Positions 9,449-19,559 of a DNA stretch of 64,000 nt are shown here, one piece after another. Position 1 is the first letter of the stretch. Each line of letters starts with the position of its first letter. The translations under genes were made by a program, and so were the position numbers. The DNA lies in the NCBI RefSeq assembly GCF_000298175.1, contig NZ_BAGZ01000008.1, positions 434,001-498,000 on the forward strand. The letters run 5' to 3'. Origin of the DNA: Austwickia chelonae NBRC 105200 (lineage in GTDB: Bacteria; Actinomycetota; Actinomycetes; Actinomycetales; Dermatophilaceae). The notes below the pieces were generated by a model. That model made no database searches and was not told where the DNA came from. It saw nothing but the letters and a program-made list of their open reading frames with translations.

Positions 9449-11146
9449 TCAACCCAGCAGGCGGGTCAGTTCGGTTCGGGCGAGCAGTGCGCTCAACGGC
9501 AGGTCCTTCACCGGGATCTTGTCCAGTCCCAGCAGCACCTGTGCCGCCTCGGCGAGGACCCGGATGTCGTACCGGCTCGGGTGAACCGGGATGACCGGGC
9601 GGGAGATCCCCAACAAGCCGTAGACCGCTGTCATGGCGGTGCGGATGGAGTACTCCACGGTGAAGACGCAGTCGTCCGGGACCTCGGCGAATTGGCCGAG
9701 GAAGGCGAGATTGCGACTTCCCTGGGGGATCACCTGGGGCCGGTCACCGGGGACGCGGGGCATGAACTGCGAGGTGATGTACGGCAGCATCGCGGGGATC
9801 ACGTTGACGGTGTGCTCCAGGACCTCGTCGATCCGGTCTTTCATGCCGACGTGGTAGAGGAGCTCGGTGAACATTTCCCGCCCGGTGCATTCGGAGATGC
9901 TCTTCTGCACGTAGTCGCCGGGGGTGTCCATGTTGAGGGCGTATGCCCAGAGCACTTTCACGTTGTCCGGCTGGTCTGCGAAGTGGGGGTTCTTGGGCAG
10001 GCCCCAGCTGAGCATCCAGGCCGAGTCCTTGACTGCGGTGACCCCGCCCATCCCGGAAGGGTTGTCGGTCAGTTTTTCCAGATAGGGGAAGAGCAGGTCG
10101 TCGTCGGCGAGGGTGACGGTGAAGGACAGCCACTTGGTGCGGTCGATGTCTTCGCAGAAGACGTCGGGATGTCCGAAGAACGGTGACTGAGGGGCCATCT
10201 TCTGCCACACGCTGAAGCAGCCTTTGTCGTCGCTGCGGTCGATGACGGCGGGGTGGTCGAGGTCGCCGTAGGTGCTGTTCTGCGTCATGGATCCGTTGGT
10301 GAAGAGCACCAGGTCGGTGGGTTCGGGGGTGATGGTGTGTTCCTGGCCGTCGGCCCGGTAGTGCACTGCGGTGGCGGTGATCTGGTCGTCGTCGGTGTCG
10401 ACTTCGATGTCGGTGACGGTGGCTCCGAGCATGACCTGGACCCCTTTGGTCTGCAGCCAGCGCACCAGGGGGAGCACCAGGGAGTCGTACTGGTTGTACT
10501 CGGTGTGCAGGATGCCTTTGAGTTGGTTCATCCCGCTGATGAGGTGCATGAATCGTTCCATGTAGCGTTTGAACTCGACCACGGAGTGCCAGGGTTGGAA
10601 GGCGAACATCGAGGCCCAGAAGTACCAGAAGTTCGTCTCGAAGAAGTCTGCGGGGAAGAATTCTTCGGCGGTGGTCGCGCCGAGGGCTTCTTCGGTGGTC
10701 AGGTGCAGACGGGCCAGGGTCATCGCTTGGGCGGAGGACAGTCCGAGTTGGGAGAAGTCGGCGATCTGCCCTTGGTTCTCGGTGAGCCGGCAGTGCGATT
10801 CGATGGGTTCGGCCAGGTTGAGTTCGTGGAAGTCGTCCAGGACGGACCGGTCGGGGTCGGCCAGTGAGGGGATGGAGCGGAACAGGTCCATGAAGCATTC
10901 GAAGTGGGCTTCGATCTCCCTGCCGCCGCGGACGACGTAACCCTGTTGGGGGCTGCCTGCTCCGTCGAGGGATCCTCCGGGGCGTTCCAGGGATTCCAGG
11001 ACGAGGATGTTCTCCCCGGGCATTCGGGCGTCGCGGACCAGGAAGGCCGCTGCGGCCAGGGAGGCGATGCCGCCGCCGATCAGGTAGGCGTGCCGTTGGT
11101 CGATATCGTGCGGCGGGCGGGGGGAGATCAGGTTGTAGTTGCCCAT
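9449..11146 (-). CDS. ohyA: Oleate hydratase (myosin-cross-reactive antigen family)
   Basis: A 565-residue FAD-dependent fatty-acid hydratase that adds water to the cis-9 double bond of oleate to give 10-hydroxystearate. In Gram-positives this detoxifies host or environmental unsaturated fatty acids. The N-terminus MGNYNLISPRPP is typical of the family, followed by the nucleotide-binding YLIGGGIASLAAAAFL and GENILVLE. GGSLDGAGS and VRGGREIEAHFEC follow, and the C-terminus carries the family-typical VEYSIRTAM segment. The open frame extends 28 codons further upstream, but ATG 11146 gives the canonical start. It is immediately downstream of a TetR-family gene on the same strand, with a 183-bp gap containing an inverted repeat. 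Confidence 0.93.
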   Translation of the reverse strand: MGNYNLISPRPPHDIDQRHAYLIGGGIASLAAAAFLVRDARMPGENILVLESLERPGGSLDGAGSPQQGYVVRGGREIEAHFECFMDLFRSIPSLADPDRSVLDDFHELNLAEPIESHCRLTENQGQIADFSQLGLSSAQAMTLARLHLTTEEALGATTAEEFFPADFFETNFWYFWASMFAFQPWHSVVEFKRYMERFMHLISGMNQLKGILHTEYNQYDSLVLPLVRWLQTKGVQVMLGATVTDIEVDTDDDQITATAVHYRADGQEHTITPEPTDLVLFTNGSMTQNSTYGDLDHPAVIDRSDDKGCFSVWQKMAPQSPFFGHPDVFCEDIDRTKWLSFTVTLADDDLLFPYLEKLTDNPSGMGGVTAVKDSAWMLSWGLPKNPHFADQPDNVKVLWAYALNMDTPGDYVQKSISECTGREMFTELLYHVGMKDRIDEVLEHTVNVIPAMLPYITSQFMPRVPGDRPQVIPQGSRNLAFLGQFAEVPDDCVFTVEYSIRTAMTAVYGLLGISRPVIPVHPSRYDIRVLAEAAQVLLGLDKIPVKDLPLSALLARTELTRLLG

Positions 11147-11233
11147 GTGGCATCGGCCTTCCGTAGCGGAGGAGGCAGCTGTTCTGCCTCGTAGGCCTTC
11201 ACTGTTCGTGACGCTGGGCGGGGTGGGCAATGG

Positions 11234-11251
11234 ACAACCTGCGGCGGTTGT
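11234..11251. promoter_or_regulatory. Inverted repeat, candidate TetR operator before ohyA
   Basis: ACAACC (11234-11239) and GGTTGT (11246-11251) are separated by 6 bp, giving an 18-bp dyad between the TetR gene and oleate hydratase. Related half-sites (GGTTGTGTC) recur at about 11274. The size and position suit a TetR dimer site. The assignment is inferred. Confidence 0.4.
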
Positions 11252-11329
11252 GTCAGATCTGCACAGGTCGGCGTGGTTGTGTCGTCGGGTGGGTGTGCCA
11301 GGTCTTTCCGGTCGTCCTGGGTGTCGGGT

Positions 11330-11908
11330 TCAGGCGGCGTCCTCGGCGCTCTGGTTGCTCAGGACGTGGCGGATGGTTCCGTTGAGCATGGTGCAGACCC
11401 GGTGGTGCACCTCGGAGGCGGGTTCGTCGAGGCCGTCGTCGATCCAGTCGAGGTAGACGCCGAGGAGGGCGTGTCCGAAGAAATGCGCGGTGCGGCGTCG
11501 TGTCTGGGGGGTGGCTTGTCCGTGGGGGCCGGGGGGCAGTTCGTCGATGACTTTCTCCAGGAGGAGGCTGAAGATCTCCAGCAGCATCCGTTCGAGGCGG
11601 GTGCGGGCGACGGACTGGTGGATGCTCAGGCAGAGTTCACGGTTGGTGACGGTGTAGTCGAGTAGGCGTTGGATCGCGATGGGCCAGGTGTTCTCGTGGC
11701 TGTGCCGGGACAGCTCGTGTCCGATCTCTGTGCGGAAGAGGTAGACGAGGAGGTCGTAGACGTCGCAGAAGTGGTTGTAGAAGGTGTGTCGTGAGACGCC
11801 GCAGTGGTCGGTGATCATCCGCACGGTGATCTTGGGTAGGCGGTGGGTCAGCAGGAGGTCACGCAGCGCGGCGGCCAGGGCCCGGTCGGTGAGTTCGGAC
11901 ACGGACAC
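11330..11908 (-). CDS. TetR-family transcriptional regulator
   Basis: A 192-residue protein with an N-terminal TetR helix-turn-helix: about residues 25-50 read KITVRMITDHCGVSRHTFYNHF cut as KITVRMITDHCG then VSRHTFYNHF. It continues with the DhaS/TetR_C-like helical body. It lies directly upstream of oleate hydratase on the same strand. The likely role is control of that gene in response to fatty acids, by analogy with regulators of fatty-acid hydratase genes. The ligand is not evident. Start ATG at 11908. Confidence 0.9.
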   Translation of the reverse strand: MSVSELTDRALAAALRDLLLTHRLPKITVRMITDHCGVSRHTFYNHFCDVYDLLVYLFRTEIGHELSRHSHENTWPIAIQRLLDYTVTNRELCLSIHQSVARTRLERMLLEIFSLLLEKVIDELPPGPHGQATPQTRRRTAHFFGHALLGVYLDWIDDGLDEPASEVHHRVCTMLNGTIRHVLSNQSAEDAA

Positions 11909-12018
11909 CTGTGCTCCTGGATGTCACTTCGGGGACAGGACATCCTGATCGTAGGTCGTTGTGGCCCAGGAGTTTTCCTGATTCCGGGGAAGTTGTGGAA
12001 GGTGTTTGTCGCGGAGGT

Positions 12019-12447
12019 TCACTGCTGGATGTACTCGGCCAGGTGGTCGGCTTCGTCCTGGAGTTGTCCGATGCGTTCTTTCACCACGTCGCCGATGCTG
12101 ACCAGCCCGACCATCTGGTCGTCGCGCACGACCGGGACATGTCGGATCCGCCGGGTGGTCATCTCGCGGGAGAGTTCGGCGACAGGCATCTGCGGAGGGC
12201 AGGTGTGCACTTCGACGGTCATGATGTCGCGCACGGAGGCGTGGAGACATTCTGGGTCGCGGGCGAGGCATCGGACGATGTCGCGTTCGCTGACGATGCC
12301 GGCGATGGTGGTGCCGTCGTTGCTGACGACCACGGCGCCGATGCGGTGTTCGGCGAGGAGTGCGATCAGGGAGGTGACGCTGGCGTCCTCCCGGATGGTC
12401 GTCACGAACGGGTGTTCTTTGTTCTTGAGGACGTCGGAGATCAGCAT
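12019..12447 (-). CDS. CBS-domain pair protein
   Basis: A 142-residue protein made of two tandem CBS motifs (about residues 8-63 and 75-130), recognisable by HRIGAVVVSNDGTTIAGIVSE with ERDIV and by RRIRHVPVVRDD, then LVSIGDVV. Such stand-alone Bateman modules bind adenosine nucleotides and act as energy or stress sensors; the partner is unknown. The start ATG at 12447 is preceded by about 300 bp shared with the divergent lipoprotein gene. No further domain is present. Confidence 0.9.
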   Translation of the reverse strand: MLISDVLKNKEHPFVTTIREDASVTSLIALLAEHRIGAVVVSNDGTTIAGIVSERDIVRCLARDPECLHASVRDIMTVEVHTCPPQMPVAELSREMTTRRIRHVPVVRDDQMVGLVSIGDVVKERIGQLQDEADHLAEYIQQ

Positions 12448-12743
12448 GGACAGACGCTAGTGGGGGGCTTCCGTGGTGCGGAAGGGGCATTCCACGAAAT
12501 GGACAAATCTCCGATGGGTCGCGCTGTGGGCGAATGGAATTCGAAGAGTGCCCGGGTGGCGACGTGTGCGGGGATGCTGCTGTTGAGGCCGTGAATATGC
12601 CGTATTTGTCAGGCAAGTGCAGAATGGCGATATATGTGGCCTGGTGGTCGCGGACGAAGGACGCCATCCGGCGCTCCCGCGCGATCCGGGACCCAGGGTG
12701 CACCCCTGGTCGGGACTGGTATACGCACTGGAGGTTTTCGGTC

Positions 12744-13577
12744 ATGACATGTCGTCGTAGTGCCGCTCTGCTCATCGGGCTTCTTCCGCTCGGTCTCGTC
12801 GGCTGCGGAGGAGGCGACGGAAAAGCCTCCGGGCCGGCCTCGTCCCAAGGGGGTACATCGGTCTACGAGCTCTGCTCGAAGGCCGGTGACCTGGACAAGG
12901 ACGCCTACTTCGATGCCAGTGTGAAAAGCCGCCCCAAGGAGAGGACCGCCCATCTGGAGGGGGCGACCGCGGCAGGCTCCTCCTCGAGTGCGACCCCCTC
13001 GGGGAAGGCCTCAGCAGAGGGCAAGATCAGCGGTGACATCGATGTCACCGACCAGACCAACCCCAAGGCATCCCTCAAGATCAGCGTGCAGGGAATGGAC
13101 ATGGAGATGGTCATGATCGACAAGCTCACCTATATGAAGGCGAAGCCCCTGACCGGTGACATGTACCTGAAGCTCAGCATGCAGGAGATGCTCAGCAAGA
13201 GCGGTGTGGACATGCAGACCATGACCGATCCGAGCGCGTACCTGGAGAAGGCGAAGGGCGCCGTCACCAAGGTCTCCTGCGTCGGACGCGAGGACCTCTC
13301 CGGAGCCAAGACGGCACGTATCCGTACGACCCTCGACACCAGGAAAGCCGCCGAGCTGCTCAAACCCAGTGGTTCTGCGACCTCTCCGGCGGCAGGCGCA
13401 TCCAGTGCGATGCCGGAGACCCAGGAAGCGGACCAATGGGTCGACGAGAAAGGGCGCTTGTTGAAAATGGACAGCGGTGCCGGAGCCACGAAGATGACGC
13501 TGACCTACAGCAAGTGGGGCGAACCGGTCACGATCACCGCGCCGCCTGCCACCCAGGTGACGCAGATGCCGTTCTGA
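12744..13577 (+). CDS. Lipoprotein, LppX/LprG-like
   Basis: A 277-residue exported lipoprotein. ATG 12744 is chosen because GGAGG lies at 12730-12734 and it yields a lipoprotein signal (MTCRRS, hydrophobic core, lipobox LVGC with lipidated Cys near residue 21). The mature part has a Ser/Thr/Ala-rich linker, then alternating strands and a tail with DQWVDEKGRLLKM. This agrees with the LppX/LprA/LprG group of actinobacteria, which carry lipids or glycolipids across the envelope. Family assignment is by overall pattern. It is convergent with hppA; the two share a strong hairpin. Confidence 0.8.
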   Translation: MTCRRSAALLIGLLPLGLVGCGGGDGKASGPASSQGGTSVYELCSKAGDLDKDAYFDASVKSRPKERTAHLEGATAAGSSSSATPSGKASAEGKISGDIDVTDQTNPKASLKISVQGMDMEMVMIDKLTYMKAKPLTGDMYLKLSMQEMLSKSGVDMQTMTDPSAYLEKAKGAVTKVSCVGREDLSGAKTARIRTTLDTRKAAELLKPSGSATSPAAGASSAMPETQEADQWVDEKGRLLKMDSGAGATKMTLTYSKWGEPVTITAPPATQVTQMPF

Positions 13578-13609
13578 CGACGCCCGCACCGCCGGCCTGA
13601 GCCGGTCCG

Positions 13610-13664
13610 GACGGCGGGGGAGCCCGCGAGGAAGAACTGTCCCCCCGCGGGCTCCCCCGCCGTC
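13610..13664. terminator. Bidirectional terminator hairpin
   Basis: A perfect 19-bp stem (13610-13628 with 13646-13664) and a 17-nt loop, midway between the convergent lipoprotein and membrane pyrophosphatase genes. It probably ends both transcripts. Confidence 0.85.
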
Positions 13665-13672
13665 GTGGCGTT

Positions 13673-16114
13673 TCAGGGTTCGGGAACGCCCACGGCGGGA
13701 CGGGTCTCGGCGAGCATGGACGAGTCGTCGCCGGCGCCGATACGCATCCCGTAGAAGGAGCGGTACACGAAGAAGACCGAGACGAGGAAGAAAGCTGCGG
13801 ACAGCAGCCGCGTCAGCAGGGTGGAACCGGCCTGTTCGCTCATCTGGACGGCCAGTTCCACAGCCAGCAGACCGAAGAGGGTCGTGAACTTGATCACCGG
13901 GTTCAGGGCCACCGAGCTGGTGTCCTTGTAGGGGTCACCGACGGTGTCGCCCACGATCGTGGCATCGTGCAGTGCTGTGCCCTTGGCGTGCAGGTCGACC
14001 TCGACGATCTTCTTGGCATTGTCCCAGGCGCCGCCCGCATTGGCCATGAAGATCGCCTGGTAGAGGCCGAACAGGGCGATCGAGATCAGATAGCCGATGA
14101 AGAAGAAGGGCTCGACGAAGGCGAAGGCCAGCGTGGAGAAGAACACCCCGAGGAACATGTTCAACATGCCCTTCTGGGCGTACTGGGTGCAGATCTCCAC
14201 CACCTTCTTGGAGTCCTCGACGCTGGCCTTGGTGACGCCGTCCAACCGGATGTTCTCCTTGATGAACTCCACTGCTCGATAAGCGCCGGTGGTGACCGCC
14301 TGGATCGACGCCCCGGTGAACCAGTAGATGACGGCCCCACCGGTGATCAGGCCGAGCAGGAAAGGCGGATGCAGGAGGGACAACTTGTCGACGTCATGTC
14401 TCATCCCGCCGGTCAACGCCATGATGATCGAGAAGATCATCGTGGTCGCCCCCACCACCGCAGTGCCGATCAGGACCGGTTTGGCTGTCGCCTTGAACGT
14501 ATTCCCGGCGCCGTCGTTGTCCTCCAGGAGGGTCTTGGCGCGCTCCCACCGGGGGACGAACCCGTAGTCCTGTTCGATCCGCAGGTCGATGTCGGGGATC
14601 TCCTCGATGACCGACAGTTCGAAGACGGACTGGGCGTTGTCGGTCACCGGGCCGTAGGAGTCGACGGCGATGGTGACCGGCCCCATCCCCAGGAAGCCGA
14701 AGGCCACCAGTCCGAAAGCGAAGACCGCCGGGGCGACCATCAAGGTGTCCACGCCCATGCCGCTGATGCCGTACGCGGTGCCCATCAGCGCGATGATCGC
14801 CATGCCCAACCAGTAGCCGGAGAAATTTCCTGCGACCAGGCCGGACAGGATGTCCAAGGAGGCCCCGCCCTGCCGGGAGGAGATGACGACCTCGCGCACA
14901 TGGCGGGAATGGGTGGAGGTGAAGACCTTCACCAGCTCGGGGATCAATGCTCCGGCCAGAGTCCCGCAGCTGATGATGATCGACAGTTTCCACCACAACG
15001 AGCCGTCGCCGAGCGGACCGATCAGCAGGGCGGAGGTCGCGAAGGTCATCGCAATGCACACCGCGCTGGTCAACCAGACCAAGGCGGACAGCGGCTTCTC
15101 GAAATCCATCGTGTCACAGTCGCCGTACCGGTGACGGGCCATGATCTCGTTGCCCAGATAGGACAGCCCCGACGCGACCACCATGACCGCGCGGATCACG
15201 AAGATCCACACCAGCAGCTGCACCTGGACCTTCGGGTCGGGGACGGCCAACAGGATGAAGGTGATCAGGGCGACACCGGTCACCCCGTAGGTCTCGAAAC
15301 CGTCGGCCGACGGGCCGACCGAGTCCCCGGCGTTGTCCCCGGTGCAGTCGGCGATGACCCCGGGGTTCCGGGCGTCGTCCTCCTTGATCTTGAAGACGAT
15401 CTTCATCAGGTCCGAACCGATGTCGGCGATCTTCGTGAAGATGCCCCCGGCGATGCGCAGCGCGGACGCACCCAACGATTCGCCGATCGCGAAACCGATG
15501 AAACACGACCCGGCGATCTCCCCGGGCAGGAAGAGCATGATCACCAGCATCATCAGCAGCTCGACGCTGATCAGGACCATGCCGATGCTCATCCCCGACT
15601 TCATCGGGATGGCATACACCGGGAAGGGTTTCCCCGGCAGTGCCGCGAATGCCGTACGACTGTTGGCGAAGGTGTTCACCCGGATGCCGAACCAGGCCAC
15701 CGCATATGAACCGGCCATCCCGATCAGGCTGAACAACAGGACGATGGCGACCCGTTCGGGAGAGAAATGCATCAGTACACCGAAATAGACGCCGATGACC
15801 ACGGCGATGAAGGCCCACAGGATCATCAGGAACTTGCCCTGCTGCACCAGATAGGCCTTGCAGGTCTCGTAGATGAGTTCGGAGATCTCCTGCATCGAAG
15901 GATGTACCGGCATCCGCTGCAGTTGACGGTAGGCCGCCACCCCGAAGACCAGGCCGAAGAGGCAGACGATCAGCCCGGCGCCCAACAGGGTGCGCCCGCC
16001 GATCGCTCCTGACAGGAAGTCGACCGAGCCCAGGTCGGGGAGTCGGAGGTCCGCCTCGCTGCTGGCAGGCAGGACCCCGACAGCAGGCGGCGGGAACAGC
16101 GACAGAAGAGACAT
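13673..16114 (-). CDS. hppA: Membrane-bound ion-translocating pyrophosphatase
   Basis: An 813-residue membrane pyrophosphatase that couples PPi hydrolysis to H+ (or Na+) export, with about 16 membrane spans. Characteristic substrate loops are visible: [31 protein letters not shown], and [12 protein letters not shown] near the C-terminus. The second loop carries [20 protein letters not shown] rather than the more usual VGDNVGDVAGMGADLFESY-type sequence, so this belongs to a divergent subfamily. GVTKA around residue 500 has Lys where K+-dependent enzymes normally have Ala, suggesting K+ independence (inference). The open frame extends 21 codons upstream, but MSLLSLF at 16114 fits the hydrophobic N-terminus best. 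Confidence 0.93.
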   Translation of the reverse strand: MSLLSLFPPPAVGVLPASSEADLRLPDLGSVDFLSGAIGGRTLLGAGLIVCLFGLVFGVAAYRQLQRMPVHPSMQEISELIYETCKAYLVQQGKFLMILWAFIAVVIGVYFGVLMHFSPERVAIVLLFSLIGMAGSYAVAWFGIRVNTFANSRTAFAALPGKPFPVYAIPMKSGMSIGMVLISVELLMMLVIMLFLPGEIAGSCFIGFAIGESLGASALRIAGGIFTKIADIGSDLMKIVFKIKEDDARNPGVIADCTGDNAGDSVGPSADGFETYGVTGVALITFILLAVPDPKVQVQLLVWIFVIRAVMVVASGLSYLGNEIMARHRYGDCDTMDFEKPLSALVWLTSAVCIAMTFATSALLIGPLGDGSLWWKLSIIISCGTLAGALIPELVKVFTSTHSRHVREVVISSRQGGASLDILSGLVAGNFSGYWLGMAIIALMGTAYGISGMGVDTLMVAPAVFAFGLVAFGFLGMGPVTIAVDSYGPVTDNAQSVFELSVIEEIPDIDLRIEQDYGFVPRWERAKTLLEDNDGAGNTFKATAKPVLIGTAVVGATTMIFSIIMALTGGMRHDVDKLSLLHPPFLLGLITGGAVIYWFTGASIQAVTTGAYRAVEFIKENIRLDGVTKASVEDSKKVVEICTQYAQKGMLNMFLGVFFSTLAFAFVEPFFFIGYLISIALFGLYQAIFMANAGGAWDNAKKIVEVDLHAKGTALHDATIVGDTVGDPYKDTSSVALNPVIKFTTLFGLLAVELAVQMSEQAGSTLLTRLLSAAFFLVSVFFVYRSFYGMRIGAGDDSSMLAETRPAVGVPEP

Positions 16115-16276
16115 GACAGTCCGTTCTCGCGAATTTTCCTGCATCCAAAGGAAAGTGCCGTGTATCTCGCGGTACAAACCTTATTCCAGACCTGCCCGGG
16201 GATCCCGGTAAAGGACCAAAGTCCCCGCCGTCCGCACCGCCGGAGAACACACCCGACCACCTGGCAGACTGACCCG

Positions 16277-16783
16277 ATGACTCGGGACCAGGACCACAGC
16301 GCACCCGCCACCGGACCCACCGTTCCCGGCTACCGCCCCTACGGCGACGACCAGCACATCGGCGTGGTCGGCATCGCTCTCGTCGACTGCCTCGACCAAC
16401 CCACCCAGCTCCTCAGCGCACGCCGCAACGGGCCCCCCGCGCTCGCCGGACGATGGGAACTGCCAGGCGGCAAGGTCGAACCCGGCGAAAGCTGGGAGTC
16501 AGCCGCTCACCGGGAGATCCGCGAAGAACTCGGCGTCGACATCCGCCTCGGCGACTTCCTCCCCGGCCCCGGGCCGGGACAGCTCTGGCGACTCGGACCC
16601 CGCCACGTCATGGCCGTCTGGCTGGCCGAAGCAACCCTCGGCACCCCCCGTGCACACCAGGACCACGACGAGATCCGCTGGCTCACCGGGCAGCGGATCC
16701 ACGACGTCGACTGGTTGGAAGGCGACCTGCCCGCCGTCGACGCCCTGAAGGATCGACTTCCGGGCGGCCCCGACATACGGTGA
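16277..16783 (+). CDS. Nudix hydrolase, MutT-like
   Basis: A 168-residue Nudix enzyme. The Nudix box is complete: [14 protein letters not shown], then [10 protein letters not shown] (about residues 64-87), with the metal-binding REIREE. The N-terminal GVVGIALVD strand and [10 protein letters not shown] are typical of the 8-oxo-dGTP/CTP pyrophosphohydrolase group, which cleans the nucleotide pool. Substrate is not proven. ATG 16277 is chosen because the residues before it are low-complexity and not conserved-looking. It is divergent from hppA. Confidence 0.9.
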   Translation: MTRDQDHSAPATGPTVPGYRPYGDDQHIGVVGIALVDCLDQPTQLLSARRNGPPALAGRWELPGGKVEPGESWESAAHREIREELGVDIRLGDFLPGPGPGQLWRLGPRHVMAVWLAEATLGTPRAHQDHDEIRWLTGQRIHDVDWLEGDLPAVDALKDRLPGGPDIR

Positions 16784-16934
16784 CAGGACGAAGCGGCCAG
16801 GACGGACCGCACCTTCCTGCCGAAGGAACGGCTCGTCCACCTGGAGAGCCATGCCCAACCCTCCCCACCGTTGGACCTCCCGGTGACAGGACGGAGCAGA
16901 ACGGCGGATACACCGCGCCAGAGCATATGCCGCT

Positions 16935-17507
16935 ATGCGCCGTCATCCCGGATGCTTCGCCGGGCCGCCCCTCATCCGTGGTGACGTCCGCATCACGCTT
17001 ACCGCGCACAGTCGGATCGGCGCCGAACTCAACGCCGACGGCAGGCTCGAAACCGTCCTCATCAGCGCCCGCCAAGGAGGACGCCTGATCCTCGGCGAAC
17101 GGGTCTATCTGAACCGGGGTTCCTCCGTCGAAGCACTCCACGAGGTCCGGATCGGCGACGACGTCCTCTTCGGCCCGAATGCCACCGTCCTCGACGACGA
17201 CTTCCACCCACTGGAACCTGCCCGTCCGACCCATCGCGGACCCACCGTCCTCGAGGACAACATATGGCTCGGACGTAACGTGCTGGTCACCCCAGGCGTC
17301 CGCATCGGACGGGGAACCGCCGTCGGCGCCAACTCCGTCGTCACCCGCGACCTGCCTCCCGGCGTCTTCGCCGCAGGATCACCCGCCAGACCCCTCCGCG
17401 AACTGAACATCCCCGCACACGGCTGGGACCGGCACTGGCGAGCCCCCACCACGCCTTCCCGGAACACCCGGGAAGCCCAGACGTCGCAGGCACCCCCGCC
17501 GACCTGA
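16935..17507 (+). CDS. Hexapeptide-repeat acyltransferase
   Basis: A 190-residue left-handed beta-helix protein. Hexad repeats run from about residue 20 to 150 (IGDDVLFGPNATVLDD, IWLGRNVLVTPGV, IGRGTAVGANSVVTRD), followed by the family-typical GVFAAGSPARPLR. The catalytic His may be in DDDFHPLE. Relatives acetylate sugars, serine or antibiotics; the substrate is unknown. The stop is 13 bp before the typA start, so the two may be cotranscribed. The C-terminal 30 residues are disordered and Pro/Thr-rich. Confidence 0.87.
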   Translation: MRRHPGCFAGPPLIRGDVRITLTAHSRIGAELNADGRLETVLISARQGGRLILGERVYLNRGSSVEALHEVRIGDDVLFGPNATVLDDDFHPLEPARPTHRGPTVLEDNIWLGRNVLVTPGVRIGRGTAVGANSVVTRDLPPGVFAAGSPARPLRELNIPAHGWDRHWRAPTTPSRNTREAQTSQAPPPT

Positions 17508-17520
17508 GAGAATGGGCCAT

Positions 17521-19437
17521 ATGGCCCTTCAGACCCGCACCGACATCAGGAATGTCGCGATCGTCGCCCACGTCGACCACGGAAAAACCACCCTGGTCGA
17601 CAAGATGCTCTGGCAAGGGGGTGCCTTCGGCGAACACGACCACGTCCAGGAACGCGCGATGGACTCCGGCGACCTGGAACGCGAGAAGGGCATCACGATC
17701 CTCGCGAAGAACACCGCGATCCACTACAACGGGCCCTCCGCCCGCGCAGCAGAATGCCACGACGGCGTCACCATCAACATCATCGACACCCCCGGCCACG
17801 CCGACTTCGGCGGCGAGGTCGAACGCGGCCTGTCCATGGTCGACGGTGTCGTCCTCCTCGTCGACGCCTCCGAAGGGCCCCTGCCCCAGACCCGGTTCGT
17901 GCTGCGCAAGGCGCTCGCGGCGAAGATGCCGGTCGTGCTGTGTATCAACAAGGTCGATCGCCCCGACAGCCGCATCGAAGAGGTCGAGGACGAGGTCTAC
18001 GAGCTCTTCATGGACCTCATCGAGGACGCCGACCACCACGCCGACCAGCTCGAGTTCCCGATCGTCTACGCCTCGGCGAAGGCCGGCAAGGCGTCCACCG
18101 AGCGTCCTGCCGACGGCGGTCTGCCGGACAGCCCCGACCTGGAACCGCTGTTCAAGACGATCATGGAGACCATCCCGGCGCCGACGTACGACGACGAATC
18201 GCCTCTCCAGGCCCATGTCACCAACCTGGACTCCTCGAACTTCCTCGGCCGTCTGGCGCTGCTGCGCGTCTTCAACGGGGAGATCCGCAAGGGCCAGCAG
18301 GTCGCCTGGATGAAACACGACCGCAGCATCGAGAAGGTCAAGATCAGCGAGCTGCTGATCACCGAAGGCCTGGAACGCAAACCGTTGGAGAGCGGCGCGG
18401 CCCGCCCCGGCGACATCATCGCCATCGCAGGCATCCCGGAGATCATGATCGGCGACACCATCGCCGACGTCGACGACCCGCGTCAGCTTCCGTTGATCAA
18501 GGTCGACGAGCCGGCCATCTCGATGACCATCGGCACGAACACCTCGCCGCTGGCGGGACGGGTCCGCGGCGCCAAGGTCACCGCTCGCCTGGTCAAGGAC
18601 CGGCTCGACCGCGAGCTCATCGGCAACGTCTCACTGAACATCCTGCCCACCGAGCGCCCCGACGCCTGGGAGGTCCAGGGCCGTGGCGAGCTGGCCCTGG
18701 CGATCCTGGTCGAGCAGATGCGCCGCGAAGGCTACGAACTGACCGTCGGGAAACCGCAGGTCGTCACCCGCGAGGTCAACGGCAAGGTCCACGAACCGGT
18801 GGAGCGCCTGACCATCGACACCCCTGAGGAATTCCTCGGATCGGTGACCCAGCTGATGGCGGCGCGCAAGGGCCGCATGGAACAGATGGTCAACCACGGC
18901 ACCGGCTGGGTGCGCATGGAGTTCCTCGTGCCGAGCCGCGGCATGATCGGCTTCCGCACCGAATTCCTCACCGAGACCCGCGGAACGGGCATCGCCCACC
19001 ACGTCTTCGAGGGCTACGAGCCCTGGCACGGCCCCATCGTCACCCGGCTGACCGGTTCCCTGGTCGCCGACCGGACCGGCGCTGCGACGACATACGCGAT
19101 GTTCAACCTCCAGGAACGCGGAACGATGTTCGTCGAGCCGACCACCGAGGTCTACGAGGGCATGATCGTCGGGGAGAACTCCCGCGCCGACGACATGGAC
19201 GTCAACATCACCAAGGAGAAGAAACTCACCAACGTGCGTTCTTCCACCGCCGATGTGCTCGAGCGGCTGATCCCGCCGAAGAAGCTCTCCTTGGAGCAGT
19301 GCCTGGAGTTCTGCCGCGAGGACGAATGCGTCGAGGTGACTCCCGAAGCGGTCCGTATCCGCAAGGTCGTCCTGGACGGCACGGAACGGGCCCGTACGGC
19401 GGCTCGTGCGCGCAGCGAGGCCAAACGCGAGGGCTGA
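17521..19437 (+). CDS. typA: Ribosome-associated GTPase TypA/BipA
   Basis: A 638-residue translational GTPase of the EF-G/LepA group, which binds the ribosome under stress and helps large-subunit assembly. G1 is AHVDHGKTT (about residues 17-25), G2 lies in REKGITI, G3 is DTPGHADF, and G4 is NKVD. EF-G-like domains III and V follow, with the BipA-specific C-terminal region (SRGMIGFRTEFLT onward). Two ATGs are possible. I choose 17521 (MALQTRTD), because GAGAG at 17506-17510 is 10 bp before it but only 1 bp before ATG 17512. A hairpin follows the stop. Confidence 0.95.
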   Translation: MALQTRTDIRNVAIVAHVDHGKTTLVDKMLWQGGAFGEHDHVQERAMDSGDLEREKGITILAKNTAIHYNGPSARAAECHDGVTINIIDTPGHADFGGEVERGLSMVDGVVLLVDASEGPLPQTRFVLRKALAAKMPVVLCINKVDRPDSRIEEVEDEVYELFMDLIEDADHHADQLEFPIVYASAKAGKASTERPADGGLPDSPDLEPLFKTIMETIPAPTYDDESPLQAHVTNLDSSNFLGRLALLRVFNGEIRKGQQVAWMKHDRSIEKVKISELLITEGLERKPLESGAARPGDIIAIAGIPEIMIGDTIADVDDPRQLPLIKVDEPAISMTIGTNTSPLAGRVRGAKVTARLVKDRLDRELIGNVSLNILPTERPDAWEVQGRGELALAILVEQMRREGYELTVGKPQVVTREVNGKVHEPVERLTIDTPEEFLGSVTQLMAARKGRMEQMVNHGTGWVRMEFLVPSRGMIGFRTEFLTETRGTGIAHHVFEGYEPWHGPIVTRLTGSLVADRTGAATTYAMFNLQERGTMFVEPTTEVYEGMIVGENSRADDMDVNITKEKKLTNVRSSTADVLERLIPPKKLSLEQCLEFCREDECVEVTPEAVRIRKVVLDGTERARTAARARSEAKREG

Positions 19438-19457
19438 GTCTTTCGCTCACGCATGGT

Positions 19458-19492
19458 GAGACGCCTCGACCTGTTCCGGGTCGGGGCGTCTC
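19458..19492 (+). terminator. Terminator hairpin after typA
   Basis: A 14-bp stem (19458-19471 with 19479-19492, one G-U pair) and a 7-nt loop, 20 bp after the typA stop. It separates typA from the toxin locus. Confidence 0.8.
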
Positions 19493-19559
19493 GTCATGGT
19501 GTGCCGCGAGGGGGAATGCCTAGGATGCTTTCGCATGCGGTTCGTCGGAGGAGGTTCGT

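Noticed and set aside
13967-15709. 580-residue plus-strand frame
   Set aside because: Exact antisense of hppA, low-complexity Asp/His/Gly composition, no ribosome site.
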